DNA of 64,000 nucleotides from Cystobacter fuscus (GCF_002305875.1 NZ_CP022098.1:3968001-4032000), one strand, 5' to 3'; numbered from the stretch's first letter, positions 36,108 to 46,230 are shown. Program-made: numbers and translations. Notes: generated by a model from the letters alone, not told the origin.

Positions 36108-37319
36108 ATGGCCAAGACCCCCTCGAACTCGAAGAAGAATCTGCGCGCCCACTACTCGGGGGCACGCAAGGCCGACCCTCGCCCCATCACCGGCAAGGAG
36201 TCCCCCGCCGAGCTGCTCGCGCATGCCTTCTCGGCCTATGTGGGACGGCAGGAGCGCACCGCCTTCGAGCTGATGCGCCGCTCGATGGAAGTCGACGCCT
36301 CCGTCTTCCTCACCCTGTCGGGCGCGATGACGCCGGCGGGCCTGCACCAGAGCTGCATCATCCCGCTCATCGAGAAGGGCATCATCTCGGCGCTCACCAC
36401 CACCGGCGCCAACCTCTACCACGACGCCCACCGCATCATCGGCCACGCCATCCGCGAGGTGAACCCCAACGCGGGGGATTTGCAGTACCGCCTGGCGCGC
36501 ATCATCCGCATCTACGATCTGGGCTTCTGGGAGGAGGCACTGCTGGACACCGACCGGCTCTTCTCCGCGCTGCTGCGCCGCCCCGAGTTCCAGCGCAAGA
36601 TGACCACGCCCGAGTTCCACTACCTGCTCGGCAAGAACATCGCCGCCATCGAGAAGCAGCTCGGCGTGAAGCAGCCCTCGCTCCTGTCCACCTGCTACAA
36701 GCACGCGGTGCCCATCTTCGTGGGCGCCGTGCAGGACGGCTCCATCTTCCTCAACGCCGTCAAGCTCAAGCGCCTGCTGGGCGCCGAGTTCAAGTTCGAG
36801 ATCGACATCAACGACGACGTCTATTGGATGTCGGCGATCCAGCACTACTGCCGCCACCACTTCTCCAACAAGATGGCCATCTGGATCCTCGGTGGCGGCG
36901 TGCCCAAGAACTACACGCTGCAGGGCGAGCCGCTGTTGGATCAGATCCTCGGCGTGCCCACGGACGGCTTCGACATCGACGTGCAGTTCTGCGTGGACCC
37001 GGTGGACAACGGCGCGCTGTCCAGCTGCCCGGCGGGCGAGGGCCACACCTGGGGCAAGGTGTCCATGGAGGCCGTGGAGGTGGGCTCGATGTACGTCCAC
37101 ACCGACGTCACCGCCGTCTTCCCGTGGCTCACCCACGCGCTCTTGAGCGACACGAAGATGAAGCGCAAGCCGCGCCGGTTGATGGACGTGATGCAGGAGG
37201 CGGTGGCCTTCCTCGACCGGGACGTGAAGAAGCGCCACAAGTCCCTGCTCAAGACGATCGAGTGGAGCCCCGACGAGGCCAAACCCAACCCGGAGGAGCA
37301 CGAGACGTACGTGCGCTAG
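36108..37319 (+). CDS. Deoxyhypusine synthase-like protein
   Basis: 403 residues from ATG 36108. Eukaryotic/archaeal-type NAD-dependent deoxyhypusine synthase features: the NAD-site segment LSGAMTPAGLHQ, TTGANLYHD, and GGGVPKNYTLQ with the Lys that forms the enzyme-butylamine intermediate. Bacteria have no hypusinated eIF5A, so such homologues are thought to act in polyamine metabolism (homospermidine-type synthesis) or on other targets. It is well preserved and longer than human DHS (369). OsmC follows 29 nt later. Confidence 0.88.
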   Translation: MAKTPSNSKKNLRAHYSGARKADPRPITGKESPAELLAHAFSAYVGRQERTAFELMRRSMEVDASVFLTLSGAMTPAGLHQSCIIPLIEKGIISALTTTGANLYHDAHRIIGHAIREVNPNAGDLQYRLARIIRIYDLGFWEEALLDTDRLFSALLRRPEFQRKMTTPEFHYLLGKNIAAIEKQLGVKQPSLLSTCYKHAVPIFVGAVQDGSIFLNAVKLKRLLGAEFKFEIDINDDVYWMSAIQHYCRHHFSNKMAIWILGGGVPKNYTLQGEPLLDQILGVPTDGFDIDVQFCVDPVDNGALSSCPAGEGHTWGKVSMEAVEVGSMYVHTDVTAVFPWLTHALLSDTKMKRKPRRLMDVMQEAVAFLDRDVKKRHKSLLKTIEWSPDEAKPNPEEHETYVR

Positions 37320-37348
37320 CCGTTCCTCCCCCCGCAAGCCAAGGAGCC

Positions 37349-37795
37349 ATGACCATGAGCCAGCCCCCTTCCCCCACCGGCGTCGCGATGTCCGTCGAGT
37401 CCTCGCCGGGCTTCCACTGCAAGCTGGAGCACGGGCCGTCCGGCTCGCGCATCACCACCGAGGCCCCCAAGGACAACGGCGGCACGGGCATGTCCTTCTC
37501 TCCCACGGACCTGGTGGGCGCGGCGCTCGCCTCGTGCGTGCTCACCACCATGGCCCTGGCCGCCTCGCGCGAGAACATCCCCCTGGGGGATGCCCGCGCC
37601 CGGGTGGAGAAGCGCATGACGCCCCCGCCGCGCCGCATCGCCGAGCTGGTGCTGGAGGTGGAGATGCCCGCGGGCCTCTCCGCCGCGCACCGCACCCGCC
37701 TGGAGGAGGTGGCCCATGGTTGCCCGGTGTCGCGCAGCCTGCACCCGGACGTGAAGCTGCCCATGTCCTTCCGCTACCCGGACGCCGCCCGGTAG
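37349..37795 (+). CDS. OsmC/Ohr-family peroxide-resistance protein
   Basis: 148 residues with AAGGAG 4 nt upstream of the ATG at 37349. The two redox Cys are in place, LASCVLTTMALAA in the first long helix and HGCPVSRSL in the second; the FSPTDLVGAAL block is the OsmC hallmark. Cytosolic thiol peroxidase that reduces organic hydroperoxides. Sequence fits OsmC (YhfA-like) more than Ohr. Same strand as the deoxyhypusine-like gene, 29 nt apart. Confidence 0.9.
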   Translation: MTMSQPPSPTGVAMSVESSPGFHCKLEHGPSGSRITTEAPKDNGGTGMSFSPTDLVGAALASCVLTTMALAASRENIPLGDARARVEKRMTPPPRRIAELVLEVEMPAGLSAAHRTRLEEVAHGCPVSRSLHPDVKLPMSFRYPDAAR

Positions 37796-37914
37796 GACGC
37801 TCGAGCGCTTGATCCTCCGCCCGCTCCCCGGCCGCCTGGCCGGGCGGGCGCTGCACTCCAGGCCGCTCATGCCGACCTTCCCCCCGCAACGTGGGCGAAG
37901 ACGGGGAGAGCGGC

Positions 37915-38445
37915 GTGAACCTGGACCTTCTGCGCATCTATCTGAACGATCACCTGATGGGCTCCGTGGGCGGCCTGGAGCTGGCGAAGCGGGCTCGCGC
38001 GGAGAACGAGGACCACGCGGTGGGGGAGTACCTCGCGTCCTTGATCGAGGAGCTCCAGGCGGACCGCGCCACCCTGAAGAACGTGATGCGGGCGCTGGGC
38101 TTCAAGCTCGACCCGCTCAAGCAGGGCATGGCCTGGGTGGGCGAGAAGCTCGAGCGGCTCAAGCCCAACGGACGGCTCACGGGCTACTCCCCCTTGAGCC
38201 GCCTGGAGGAGCTGGAGTTGCTCTGCCTGGGCACCGAGGGGCGCCTGTCCATGTGGCGCACCCTCCGGGGACTGGCCGGCAAGGATGACCGCCTGGGCCG
38301 CTTCGACTTCACGGTCCACATCCACCGGGCCGAGCAGCAGCGGCGCGCCCTGGAGCGGTTGCGCCAGCGGGCCGCGGACGAGGCGTTCTCGGAGCCCGAG
38401 GAGCGCTCGGTCCTGCGTCTCACCCCCACGCGGGAGCCGGGTTAG
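37915..38445 (+). CDS. Hypothetical, possibly ferritin-like helical protein
   Basis: 176 residues from GTG 37915, chosen for its GGGAG 6 nt upstream over an ATG eight codons earlier. Two pairs of long helices can be read: residues 5-30 and 40-62, then 95-118 and 135-160, with His/Glu residues in the second pair (IHRAEQQRRALERL). This is the plan of ferritin-like four-helix proteins, but I do not see the full di-iron ExxH pair, so the family is a guess. A CorA-tailed protein gene follows 17 nt later. Confidence 0.5.
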   Translation: MNLDLLRIYLNDHLMGSVGGLELAKRARAENEDHAVGEYLASLIEELQADRATLKNVMRALGFKLDPLKQGMAWVGEKLERLKPNGRLTGYSPLSRLEELELLCLGTEGRLSMWRTLRGLAGKDDRLGRFDFTVHIHRAEQQRRALERLRQRAADEAFSEPEERSVLRLTPTREPG

Positions 38446-38462
38446 CGTCTATAAGGCGCTGC

Positions 38463-40787
38463 ATGGACGTGAAGTCGAGGCAGGTCGTGGAGTGGCTCCT
38501 GCGCGAGGAGCAGGTGGAATGGACCACCGAGAAACCACCTCCCGGTCTGGAGCCCGGGGCACGTGAACTCTTCATCAGCGTGGGCTCGCGCGGCGAGGCC
38601 CTGCCCGAGCACCCGCGCATGTTGGCGTGGAAGCTCCCCCAGTGGACCCGGCGCGCGGTGCGCTCCACCACGGCCACGGTCCTCCTCTCCGCCGAGCCGC
38701 TCGATGCCCTGTCCCGGCAGCTCCAGGAGGCTCCTCCCGGCGCGTCGCCTCCTCCCCTCACGTTGCGCGTCCACGAGCACACCCTCGACGTCGTGTGCGC
38801 CACGCTGCTGGTCGCCTGGCGGCTCTTGCACGGCGCCTGGCCCGAGGGCGTCGAGGTGCTCGCCGACTACGTGGGCGAGTGGGAGCAGGGCCACACCGAG
38901 ACGGTGGGCGAGTACGAGTGCGCGCTGGGCACCGTGTTCTACGCGGCGGTGAAGCTCTGGCCCTCGCTGTCGGCCCGGCCCTCGCGCGAGGTGCTGGAGC
39001 TCATGGCCTCCGTGCTGGAGACGGCGCGCGTGCCCGAGGAGCTCACGCGCCTGCCCCCGGCGCGCATCCCCCCGGCCGTCTCCCGGCGCCTCAAGGCGGA
39101 CGAGCTGCTCTACCGCGCCGAGCTGTCGCGCGCCCAGCGCGTGCAGCTCGACATTCCCCTGGGGGACGCGGAGGACGGGCCCATGCGGCGCGTGGACGCG
39201 CTCTTCCTGTCCTCCTTCCAGGACGTCACCGTCCTGCGGCTGCTCGCGCGCAACGACACGGAGAACACCCACTACGGCCAGGGCTTCGACTTCATGGCCA
39301 TCCACATCGCCCGGCCCGAGCAGTCCCGGCCCTGGCACTCCTTCTCCCTCACCCCCGAGCGCGCGGGCACCCTGGGAGACCTGGCGGGCACGCTGGACGA
39401 GCTCGAGGGGCCGCGGCTGCTGGATGGCACCCCGCGCAAGCGCGGACGGCGCTTCGAGCGCCAGCCCAACGACTACTCGGACCCGTGGTACTCGGATGGC
39501 TACGCGAGCCCCACCGGCCGCGCGACGATGGTGGCCGGCCCCTACTCGGGCACCCGGCTGTCGCGCCGCGAGCTGTGGGAGACGCTCTGGGACCGCTTCA
39601 ACGTGGGCCGCCACGTCCATGTCCTGCGCGCCCACACCATCTTCGCCCGGCCCTTCCTGTGGCGTGGGCCCGTGCCGGGCGCGGAGCTCGTGTCCCGGGG
39701 CTTCCAGCGGAGGGATCTCTCCAGCCAGGGCGCCACCTTCCACCCCGCCGTGGTCCTGTCCTTCCTCGGCGCCACGGAGGAGGCGGACGTGCTGCACTAC
39801 GAGAAGCCCGCCGGGGCCCACACCGTCCACGTCTCCGTCTACCCCAACCGGCTCGTCGCCGTCTGGGTGGAGCGGCCCCGGGCCGAGGCCACCTCGTTGT
39901 ACGCGCTCGCCCTGGAGCAGGAGGAGCTCGTCGAGGGCCGTGCGTTGTGGGAGCTGGAGCCGTTGCGCGCGCTCGCGCCGTGGCTGGCGCCGCTCGGCCC
40001 CGAGCGCTGGCTCGTCTATGGCGCCTATCGCGTGTCGCGTGGCCGCTCGTCCATGCTGGATGACTCGCGCTCCATGCAGGGGCTCTTCCACGCGCTCGCC
40101 TCCGGCACGCGGCCCTCCCTGGAGAAGCTGCCCTCGGAAGCCGCCGCCGAGAGCCGGCGCGTGCTGCGCGACGCCGCCGGGGAAACCGAGCACTGGCTGA
40201 CGTCCACGGGCGGGGCGCGGGTCGAGTTCCTCCTCGAGGAGGAGGAGCGCGGGCCTCTCGCGTGCGACCGCGATTTCTTCCTCTTCCTGCTCACCCTGGG
40301 CCAGCGCTACTCGGCCTTCGAGATCAGCCGGCGCATGGCCGAGGTGGAGCAGCGCTACCGCACCTCGCGCTGGCAGAGCCTGAGGCCCGCACGCAGCGTG
40401 CGCTCGGACGTGATGCTCTTCACCAACTCCCTCTGGCACACGCGCGTGAGCGAGGACCCGGACGTCAACGCTCGCTACCTCGCCTGGCACTCGCTGCACG
40501 GCCTGCAGGAGACGGTGACGTCCATGCGCGACCAGGCAGCCGAGCTGGACCAGTACAAGCGCGATCAGTTCGATCGCATGGTGGGCCTGCTCGTCTTCGT
40601 CTTCCTGCCGGTGAGCCTCGCCTGCGGCTTCTTCTCCGGCGCGCAGTTCCAAGACATGAGCCCCTCGGTGGGGATTCCGGGCGCCACCACCGGCTGGCTC
40701 ATCTTCCTGGGCTACACCGCCGCCTTCACCGTGCTTGTCTTTGGCACCGTGTTGTTCGCGCGGGTGATGAACTGGCGACGGCGATGA
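38463..40787 (+). CDS. Unrecognised 774-aa protein with divergent CorA-like C-terminal membrane hairpin
   Basis: The first roughly 640 residues match no family I know. The end does have a recognisable plan: a long charged helix (about 675-715), then span one in FDRMVGLLVFVFLPVSLACG, a short loop, and span two GWLIFLGYTAAFTVLVFGTVL with a basic tail, which is the CorA/ZntB transporter arrangement. The GMN motif after span one is replaced (SGAQF), so magnesium selectivity would not be conserved. It starts 17 nt after a small helical protein, probably in the same operon. Could be a divergent ion channel or a membrane-anchored sensor. Confidence 0.6.
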   Translation: MDVKSRQVVEWLLREEQVEWTTEKPPPGLEPGARELFISVGSRGEALPEHPRMLAWKLPQWTRRAVRSTTATVLLSAEPLDALSRQLQEAPPGASPPPLTLRVHEHTLDVVCATLLVAWRLLHGAWPEGVEVLADYVGEWEQGHTETVGEYECALGTVFYAAVKLWPSLSARPSREVLELMASVLETARVPEELTRLPPARIPPAVSRRLKADELLYRAELSRAQRVQLDIPLGDAEDGPMRRVDALFLSSFQDVTVLRLLARNDTENTHYGQGFDFMAIHIARPEQSRPWHSFSLTPERAGTLGDLAGTLDELEGPRLLDGTPRKRGRRFERQPNDYSDPWYSDGYASPTGRATMVAGPYSGTRLSRRELWETLWDRFNVGRHVHVLRAHTIFARPFLWRGPVPGAELVSRGFQRRDLSSQGATFHPAVVLSFLGATEEADVLHYEKPAGAHTVHVSVYPNRLVAVWVERPRAEATSLYALALEQEELVEGRALWELEPLRALAPWLAPLGPERWLVYGAYRVSRGRSSMLDDSRSMQGLFHALASGTRPSLEKLPSEAAAESRRVLRDAAGETEHWLTSTGGARVEFLLEEEERGPLACDRDFFLFLLTLGQRYSAFEISRRMAEVEQRYRTSRWQSLRPARSVRSDVMLFTNSLWHTRVSEDPDVNARYLAWHSLHGLQETVTSMRDQAAELDQYKRDQFDRMVGLLVFVFLPVSLACGFFSGAQFQDMSPSVGIPGATTGWLIFLGYTAAFTVLVFGTVLFARVMNWRRR

Positions 40788-40940
40788 ACCGTCCCATGCT
40801 CGCTCGCTCACCCTGCACTCGAGTGGACTCCTGTTGTTCGGGGCTTGAATCCAGGTCAGAATCGCCTGGAAGGCGGTAGAGACCCGGAGTGTCGGCGGTA
40901 CGCTGGAGGCACGTCCCTTTCGGCCTTGTCGAGGTTTTCC

Positions 40941-42122
40941 ATGGGTGAGAGCGGCGTGCAGGGAGAGCGGACGGAGAGCCAGTCGATCTCCGGCGATTTG
41001 TTCTGCATGCGGGGTTTTGGCATCGCACTGGTGGTCCTCGTGCACGTACTCGGCGTGGATGACCAGCACGGGGTGCGCAAGCTCTTCATCCCGGGACGGG
41101 CGGACCTGCGCATCGCGTACGATTTCATCCATAGCTTCAATATGGCCGTGATGTTGATCGCGGCGGGCGTGGCCGTGAGCGCCTTCGGGAAGGTGAACCG
41201 GTCGCTGATCGGCTTCCTGCGCAAGAAGCTGGATAAGCTCGTCGTCCCGATGCTCATCTGGGCGCCCATGCTGCTGCTCATGCAGGAGCTGTCGGCGGGC
41301 CTTCCCCACGGGGTGAGGGCGTGGGGGGCGCTGCTCGCGCGCGTGCCCACGGCGTGGTTCCCCGTGTACGCCATCTTCTGGTTCGTGCACGTGCTGGTGT
41401 GGTGCACCCTGCTGAGCTGGATCTTCCGGCGCTTCGCCGCGCCGCGGCTCGGCCGTTGGGCGTCCCTGGTCTACCTGGGCGCCGCCATCGTGATGCACGC
41501 CGCCCTGGTGGAGTGGGTGGGTCCCACGCCGTCGGTGATGGGCGAGTACGTGTCCCTGGTGACGTACTGGAACCGCTTCTTCGGCCTGGGCCTCTTCATC
41601 CAGCCGGCCCTGGCGGGCGCCTGCCAGGTGCTCTCACGGCGCTCCGCGCCGCGGCAGGTGCTGGTGTCCCTGGGGCTCGCCGCGGCGCTGGTGGCCGTGT
41701 ACGCGGGGATACCGGACTACGAGCTGGTGTGCGTCATCAACGGGCCGCTGGGCTTCTGCCTGTTGATCTCGCTCTCGGTCTTCCTGGGCAGCCGGGCGCG
41801 CGAGGGAGGCGCGGTGTGGAAGGCCCTGCGTGGGCGCTTCGCCACCGTGGGCTCCATCAGCATGCTCTTCTACCTCTTCCACATCTACTTCGTGTCGGGC
41901 ACGCGCCTGGTGCTCGAGCACCTGTCCCCGGGCATGCCGCTGGCGGTGCACCTCGTGGTCGGCTGGACGATGGGACTGCTCGGCCCCTGGGTCATCTACC
42001 TGCTCCTCAAGGATCATCCGCTCTTCCGCTGGAGCATCGGGTTTCCCTCGCGCAAGACCGGCCCGGAGTCCAGTGGCGAACAGCCGCGCCCCGAGCCCTC
42101 CGCAGTGTCCTCGGGCGTCTGA
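40941..42122 (+). CDS. Acyltransferase 3 family membrane protein
   Basis: 393 residues from ATG 40941. At least nine predicted spans. Family features: RGFGIALVVLVHV with the conserved Arg and His in span one, and a late FYLFHIYFVSGT. Acyltransferase-3 proteins move acetyl or other acyl groups onto sugars of LPS, polysaccharide or antibiotics at the inner membrane. The substrate is unknown. It has its own 150-nt upstream region, in which I see no clear promoter. Confidence 0.82.
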   Translation: MGESGVQGERTESQSISGDLFCMRGFGIALVVLVHVLGVDDQHGVRKLFIPGRADLRIAYDFIHSFNMAVMLIAAGVAVSAFGKVNRSLIGFLRKKLDKLVVPMLIWAPMLLLMQELSAGLPHGVRAWGALLARVPTAWFPVYAIFWFVHVLVWCTLLSWIFRRFAAPRLGRWASLVYLGAAIVMHAALVEWVGPTPSVMGEYVSLVTYWNRFFGLGLFIQPALAGACQVLSRRSAPRQVLVSLGLAAALVAVYAGIPDYELVCVINGPLGFCLLISLSVFLGSRAREGGAVWKALRGRFATVGSISMLFYLFHIYFVSGTRLVLEHLSPGMPLAVHLVVGWTMGLLGPWVIYLLLKDHPLFRWSIGFPSRKTGPESSGEQPRPEPSAVSSGV

Positions 42123-42287
42123 CCGGGGGGCCTGGACGGCCGTGCGTCGACGCCTCCGTGGGGACATGCGCGGCCGGGAGATGACGCCGCCCGTTTTCAC
42201 CGGGCTGTCACCCACGGGTTGTCACCCGCCAATGCTATGTGCCCGGATCTCTCGGGACGTGACGCGTCCCCTGACTGGGAGACTTCC

Positions 42288-43442
42288 GTGCACCCGCATT
42301 CCGCCTCTCGCTCTTCCTCGCGTTTCTCTCGCCGTCTGTTCGCCATGATGCCGCTCGCCCTGGCCGGCGCGCTCGCGCTGACGGGTTGTGACGACCGCAC
42401 GCCCGCGCTCGCCGACAAGCTCCTCGTGGTGGGCCACCGCGGTGCCAGCGCCCTGCGCCCGGAGCACACGCTCGCCAGCTACCGCAAGGCCGTCGAGGAC
42501 GGCGCGGACATCATCGAGCCGGATCTCGTGTCGACCCAGGACGGCGTGCTCGTGGCCCGTCACGAGAACGAGATCTCCGGCACCACCAACGTGGCGGACG
42601 TGGCGAAGTTCGCCTCGCGCAAGACCACGAAGATGATCGACGGCAAGCCGCTCACCGGGTGGTTCACCGAGGACTTCACCCTGGCGGAACTCAAGGAGCT
42701 GCGCGCGCGTGAGCGGATTCCCGCCGTGCGCCCGGGCAACACCCAGTACAACGATCAGTTCGAGATCCCCACGCTCACCGAGGTGATCGCGCTCGCCAAG
42801 GAGCTGTCGCAGAGTTCCGGCCGCACCATCCACATCTACCCGGAGACCAAGCACCCCACCTACTTCCAGTCCGTGAACCTGCCGCTGGAGGACAAGCTCA
42901 TCGAGGCGCTACGCGCGGATGACTTCACCCGTAGCACCGCCACCGTCTACATCCAGTCCTTCGAGGTGGCCAACCTCAAGGCCATCCGCGCGAAGCTCGG
43001 CACCTCGCAGCCCAACTGGAAGCTCGTGCAGTTGATGGAGGAGGGGTCCTTGCAGCCCTATGACTTCGTCGTCGCCAAGGACGCGCGCACCTACGCCGAC
43101 TTGATGACCGAGGCGGGCATGAAGGAGATCGCCACCTACGCGAACGGGGTCGGGCCCTACAAGCGCAGCATCATCGACGTGGACACCACGACGGGGGCCT
43201 TCCTGAAGCCCAGCAGCCTCGTGCGCAACGCCCACGCGGCCAACCTGACCGTGCACCCCTACACCTTCCGCCCGGAGAACAGCTTCCTGCCCGCTCCGCT
43301 CAAGGCCGAGGGGACGGACTCCACGCACAACGAGGCTGGCGCCATCAAGGAGATCCAGGCGTACCTCGATGCCGGCATCGATGGCTTCTTCACCGATGAC
43401 CCCGCCGTGGGTCGCAAGGCGGTGGATTCGTACAAGCGCTAA
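42288..43442 (+). CDS. Glycerophosphodiester phosphodiesterase lipoprotein
   Basis: 384 residues from GTG 42288 (GGGAG 6 nt upstream), ATG starts further up being less likely. Signal peptide ending in lipobox ALTGC, so it is a lipoprotein. GDPD/GlpQ signature: VVGHRGASALRPEHT with the catalytic His, the EPDL metal pair and ARHE with the second His. It cleaves glycerophosphodiesters to glycerol-3-phosphate and alcohol, in the periplasm. Its last 4 bases overlap the convergent MFS gene. Confidence 0.92.
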   Translation: MHPHSASRSSSRFSRRLFAMMPLALAGALALTGCDDRTPALADKLLVVGHRGASALRPEHTLASYRKAVEDGADIIEPDLVSTQDGVLVARHENEISGTTNVADVAKFASRKTTKMIDGKPLTGWFTEDFTLAELKELRARERIPAVRPGNTQYNDQFEIPTLTEVIALAKELSQSSGRTIHIYPETKHPTYFQSVNLPLEDKLIEALRADDFTRSTATVYIQSFEVANLKAIRAKLGTSQPNWKLVQLMEEGSLQPYDFVVAKDARTYADLMTEAGMKEIATYANGVGPYKRSIIDVDTTTGAFLKPSSLVRNAHAANLTVHPYTFRPENSFLPAPLKAEGTDSTHNEAGAIKEIQAYLDAGIDGFFTDDPAVGRKAVDSYKR

Positions 43443-44692
43443 TTCCGCCAGGTGAGCGGGGACCCGCCCAGCAGCAGGGGGACGGCGAGCAGGCCTCCCC
43501 CCGCGCCGATCCACAGGGTGGGCACCATCCCGAGCACGCCCACCAGGGGGCCCGCCAGCAACGCCCCCAGGGACAGCAGCAGCCCGGTCACCACGTGGAA
43601 GGTCGCGTTGGCGCGGCCCAGCACCTCGGAGTCCATGACCCACTGCCGGAGGCTGAGCGCGTGAATCACGTACGCGCCGAGCAGGGCATCCCCGAGCAAC
43701 TGCTGCAGGACGAGCAGGGGGATGCTCCACGCTCCCGCCTCCCTCGCGAGGGGAATCAGCAGGTTCGCGCCTTGTCCCACGAGCAGTGAGATGCCCATCG
43801 CGGGGCCGAGGCCCCGGCGCACCATGGGCCGCGCGATCAACGCCCCCACGAAGGAGCCCACCCCTCCCACGCCGATGATGACGCCCACGGTGGCGGGCGT
43901 CAGGCCCAGCGTCTCCAGCGTGAAGACCATGTAGAGCGCGAGGAAGAAGCCGCCGAAGAAGTACATGACGGCCTCCGCGATCAACACCGGACGGATCAGC
44001 GGATGGGCGAGGCAGGCGCGAAAGCCCGTCACGATGTCGCCGAGGACGCTCACGTGGGCCCCGGTGGCCGCCGCGGGTGGCTCGGGGGTGCGGATCCGGC
44101 CGAGCCACAGGGCCGACCAGACATACGACAGCGCGTCCACCCCGATCGCCACCGGCGCCGTCAGCCACTGCACCAGCACGCCCGCCAGTCCGGGCCCGGC
44201 CGCCTCCGCGACGGACTCCGAGGCCTCCAGGCGGGCATTGGCCTCCACCAGCAGCGCCTTGTCCACGAGCGTGGGCAGGTAGCTGTTGTCGGCGATCTGG
44301 AACAGCGTCGTGGCGGCTCCGACCGCTGCCGCCACGAGGTAGAGCTGGGGCATCGACAGGGTCCCGAACCTCGCGGCCAGGGGCAGGGTGAGGAGCAACA
44401 GGGCCCTGACGACATCCGCGCCGATGAGGAGCGGCCGTTTGGCGTTTCGATCGACGTGCCCGCCCATGAACAGGCCCACGAGCAGACCGGGCGCGACCCC
44501 GAGCGCCGAGAGGAGGGCGATCTCGGTGGGCGTCGCCTGGAGCGTGAGCAGGGCGAGAATGGGCAGGGCGGTGCGGGTGATGCGGCTGCCGAACGCGCTG
44601 ACGATCTGCGCGCCCCAGAGCCGCAGGAAATCCGGGTGGCTCCAGAGCCCGCCGGAAGGCCACCCACGTGGAAGGACGCGCACGGTGTTCAA
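43439..44692 (-). CDS. MFS transporter
   Basis: 417 residues, 12 predicted spans. It starts at TTG overlapping the TRIC stop (TTGA), or at a GTG three codons in. Segment GGHVDRNAKRP after span 2 fits the MFS loop motif G-x-x-x-D-R-x-x-R/K. Resembles the DHA/EntS-like exporters. Substrate unknown. Last gene of a minus-strand operon LysR-TRIC-MFS, with 4-nt overlaps between each pair, and converges with the GDPD gene. Confidence 0.85.
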   Translation of the reverse strand: MNTVRVLPRGWPSGGLWSHPDFLRLWGAQIVSAFGSRITRTALPILALLTLQATPTEIALLSALGVAPGLLVGLFMGGHVDRNAKRPLLIGADVVRALLLLTLPLAARFGTLSMPQLYLVAAAVGAATTLFQIADNSYLPTLVDKALLVEANARLEASESVAEAAGPGLAGVLVQWLTAPVAIGVDALSYVWSALWLGRIRTPEPPAAATGAHVSVLGDIVTGFRACLAHPLIRPVLIAEAVMYFFGGFFLALYMVFTLETLGLTPATVGVIIGVGGVGSFVGALIARPMVRRGLGPAMGISLLVGQGANLLIPLAREAGAWSIPLLVLQQLLGDALLGAYVIHALSLRQWVMDSEVLGRANATFHVVTGLLLSLGALLAGPLVGVLGMVPTLWIGAGGGLLAVPLLLGGSPLTWRN

Positions 44693-45312
44693 CCTCGATA
44701 AAGGGGGAGGGCGAGCCCTCGGGTGATGGCGAGCGCCCGCAGGACGAAGCCGGCGGTGGCCGCGATGCCGGCGGCCAGGGGCATGGGGACGCCCAGGGAG
44801 CCGAGCCCGACGTACAGCGCGGCGGCGAGCGCGGCGGCGGTGACGTAGATCTCCGGACGCAGGAGGATGGACGGCTCACCCGCCAGCACGTCGCGGATGA
44901 TGCCCCCCATGCAGGCGGTGACGACGCCCATCACCACGGCGGGCAGGGCGGGGATGCCCAGGCTGCGTGCCTTGGCGGCGCCATAGACGGCATAGGCGGC
45001 GAGGCCGATCGCGTCGAACCAGTCGAGCGCCTTGCCCCTCCACAGCCAAGAGGGCGTGACCCAGACCAGGACCGCCATGCCCAGACTGACCGCGATCGCG
45101 CCCGAGTCATGCATCCAGAAGACGGGGGCGTCGAGGAGCAGATCCCTCACGGTGCCGCCGCCCGTGCTGGTGATGGCGGCGAAGAAGGCGAACGTGACGA
45201 GGTTCTGTTGGCGCCGGGCGGCGGCGAGTGCGCCCGAGGCGGCGAACACCGCGATACCGATGATGTTGAGCCAGACGAGCGCGGGGCCGAGTTGGGCGAG
45301 GGGGAGGTTCAT
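44689..45312 (-). CDS. TRIC/UPF0126-family inner-membrane channel protein
   Basis: 207 residues, seven spans in two three-span repeats plus one. Each repeat carries the Gly-Gly kink motif: [11 protein letters not shown] and [12 protein letters not shown]. This is the prokaryotic trimeric intracellular cation (TRIC, YicG/UPF0126) family, thought to pass K+ or other cations or glycine. Lies between LysR and MFS genes, ATGA overlap upstream and TTGA downstream. Confidence 0.9.
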   Translation of the reverse strand: MNLPLAQLGPALVWLNIIGIAVFAASGALAAARRQQNLVTFAFFAAITSTGGGTVRDLLLDAPVFWMHDSGAIAVSLGMAVLVWVTPSWLWRGKALDWFDAIGLAAYAVYGAAKARSLGIPALPAVVMGVVTACMGGIIRDVLAGEPSILLRPEIYVTAAALAAALYVGLGSLGVPMPLAAGIAATAGFVLRALAITRGLALPLYRG

Positions 45313-46226
45313 GTGTCCGCTTCCAGCATCAACGCGTCGCGAAGGTGCTCGGCGAGATAATCGATCAACGCGCTCACGGGCGGCGGCAGACCCCGGCGGC
45401 TGGTGAAGACGAGGTGCACCGTTCCGTCCGGAGCGTGCCAGTCTGGAAACACCTGGACGAACTGGCCGGAGCGCAGGGCGAGCGCACAGGTATGGTCGGG
45501 CAGCAGGGACACGCCCAGCCCGGCGATCACCGCCTCCCGCAGGGCCTGGAAATCCCCGCAGGCCAGCCGAGGCTCATGACGCAGGGTGATCGTCCGCTGC
45601 TCGGGGCCGATGAGCTCCCAGACGTCCTGGCCCGGTTGCTCCGTCGGGCTCAGGGTTGGCACCGAGGAGAGCATCTCCACGTCCCGAGTGTCGCCGAGGC
45701 GCTCGGCCCACGTGGGGCTCGCCACGAGGATGCGGCGGCTCCGGGCGAGCTTGCGCACGGTGAGCGCCGCGTCGGTGTCGAGCGAGATGCGCACCCGGAG
45801 CGCGACGTCGATGCGCTCGGAGATGAGATCGACCCGCCGGTTGGTGGCCACCACCACCAGCTTCACCCGGGGATAGCGGTCCATGAAGCGTGCCAGGACG
45901 CCCGACACGGGCTCCATCATCCCCAGGGGACAGCTGAACCGGACCGTCCCATGGGGCTCGCCCTGGGTCGCGGCCACCGCCGCCTCGGCCCGCTTCACTT
46001 CCATCAACACGTTCTGGCAGTGCTCGTAGAAGGCCTGCCCGACGTCGGTGACGCGGAAGCGGCGCGAGGTCCGTTCGATCAGCCGGACACCCAGCCGCTC
46101 CTCGAGCTGCGCCACCCGGCGGCTGAGCTTCGACTTGGGTTGCCGCAGCACCCGTCCGGCCGACGCGAAGCCCCCGTTGGCGACCACCTCGGTGAAGAAG
46201 AACAGGTCATTCAAGTCCTGCATCAC
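45309..46226 (-). CDS. LysR-family transcriptional regulator
   Basis: 305 residues (GTG 46226, with ATG 46223 as an alternative). N-terminal LysR HTH (about 5-62: [35 protein letters not shown]), then the effector-binding domain. It heads a three-gene operon with TRIC and MFS genes and is divergent from an SDR gene across a 126-nt gap that holds repeated TCATCGTTCCA elements, its likely operators. The LysR target is therefore probably the SDR gene and its own operon. Confidence 0.92.
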   Translation of the reverse strand: MMQDLNDLFFFTEVVANGGFASAGRVLRQPKSKLSRRVAQLEERLGVRLIERTSRRFRVTDVGQAFYEHCQNVLMEVKRAEAAVAATQGEPHGTVRFSCPLGMMEPVSGVLARFMDRYPRVKLVVVATNRRVDLISERIDVALRVRISLDTDAALTVRKLARSRRILVASPTWAERLGDTRDVEMLSSVPTLSPTEQPGQDVWELIGPEQRTITLRHEPRLACGDFQALREAVIAGLGVSLLPDHTCALALRSGQFVQVFPDWHAPDGTVHLVFTSRRGLPPPVSALIDYLAEHLRDALMLEADT

Positions 46227-46230
46227 GCCC

